Shown in pieces: positions 47,415 through 47,695 of a stretch of DNA of 47,695 bases. The notes beneath the pieces were generated by a model. The model was not told the origin of the DNA. It ran no database searches and saw only the letters and a program-made list of their open reading frames with translations. Source of the stretch: an uncultured Butyrivibrio sp. (GTDB lineage: Bacteria; Bacillota; Clostridia; Lachnospirales; Lachnospiraceae); the NCBI GenBank assembly GCA_946546925.1, contig CAMNOS010000005.1, positions 1-47,695 of the forward strand, given 5' to 3'. A program made the translations under genes and the position numbers. Positions within the stretch are counted from its first letter, which is position 1; each line of letters begins with the position of its first letter.

Positions 47415-47695
47415 TTAGTCTACTTCAACCTCTTCCTCTTCGGAAGCCTTGCTCTCATCAGACTCATGATATTCTTTCTCAGTGTTCACATTCCAGATAT
47501 TGCTTCTGTCAGTCTCTCCACTGAGGATATTCCTGACTGTCTCAAAGGAAGTGCACATTGAGTGGTCAATGTTGTTATATCTGTGCTGACCGTTACGGCC
47601 TACACAGTAGAGGTTATCAATGGTATTGAGGTAAGCGATGAGCTTGTCCATCTCCTCATAGGTGTCAAAGTAAGCAGGATATGCCTTCTTGACCC
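47415..47695 (-). CDS. FAD-dependent oxidoreductase, UDP-galactopyranose-mutase-like (C-terminal part)
   Basis: Only the last 93 codons are inside the window; the frame runs open through base 47695. The visible part reads AYPAYFDTYEEMDKLIAYL and then DNLYCVGRNGQHRYNNIDHS. This is the C-terminal FAD/substrate-binding motif (GRNGxHRYNNxDHSM) of amine-oxidase-like enzymes that include UDP-galactopyranose mutase-type proteins in glycan loci. The final 22 residues are very acidic (SDESKASEEEEVEVD) and probably disordered. The product may convert a UDP-sugar for the polymer, but whether it is a true mutase cannot be judged from this fragment. Confidence 0.7.
   Translation of the reverse strand, partial: VKKAYPAYFDTYEEMDKLIAYLNTIDNLYCVGRNGQHRYNNIDHSMCTSFETVRNILSGETDRSNIWNVNTEKEYHESDESKASEEEEVEVD

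Overview
The window looks like chromosomal DNA of a Gram-positive, Lachnospiraceae-type Clostridium relative. A Butyrivibrio-like genus is my best guess, from gene style only. Supporting signs are strong AGGAGG-type ribosome sites, a TsaB-RimI fusion, an ECF riboflavin S component under an FMN riboswitch, a RelQ-type small alarmone synthetase, an LCP transferase and GH25/M23 wall enzymes. Nearly all genes lie on the minus strand, so transcription runs right to left. ribU (8906-9688) is the only convincing plus-strand gene. I see no insertion sequences, phage genes, CRISPR array or replication origin.

Region 1 (1-7.4 kb) starts with the 5' part of a tRNA-Ser(UGA). A housekeeping cluster follows: a GT4 glycosyltransferase, ispD, tsaD, a ChbG/HpnK-type deacetylase, a small anchored protein, rnz, a tsaB-rimI fusion and tsaE. 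Three of the t6A37 tRNA-modification genes are therefore together. Region 2 (7.4-13.6 kb) holds an HD-GYP phosphodiesterase and ribU, which diverge from back-to-back promoters. murA, a LysM-G5-M23 endopeptidase and a tail-anchored coiled-coil protein follow.

Region 3 (13.6-38 kb) is a surface-polysaccharide locus. It contains a priming glycosyl-phosphotransferase, five GT2 proteins (two with tandem or half-duplicated GT domains), a phosphohexomutase, dTDP-sugar genes rfbB, rfbA and rfbC (rfbD is absent), and a Wzm/Wzt exporter whose Wzt has a C-terminal cargo domain. A methyltransferase-kinase-like protein overlaps the 3' end of wzt. This layout suggests an ABC-exported polymer with a capped end. 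An LCP transferase, which could attach the polymer to the wall, and relQ sit at the downstream end. A very large GH25 protein with three Ig-like domains lies just upstream of rfbB.

Region 4 (38-47.7 kb) is an acylation block: two MBOAT O-acyltransferases, each followed by an SGNH-type partner, a third SGNH-like protein lacking the serine nucleophile, two polytopic membrane proteins, a uridine kinase, and the 3' end of an FAD-dependent oxidoreductase related to UDP-galactopyranose mutase.

The strongest candidates for undescribed biology are these: (1) a WbdD-like methyltransferase/kinase coupled to Wzt in a Gram-positive locus; (2) long Asp/Glu/Tyr-rich cytosolic tails on two unrelated wall enzymes; (3) a tail-anchored coiled-coil protein fused translationally (TAA-ATG) to a wall endopeptidase; (4) an 11-bp-phased GTTCAT array in the largest gene-free gap; and (5) a palindromic 182-bp intergenic element bounded by a 17-bp direct repeat.
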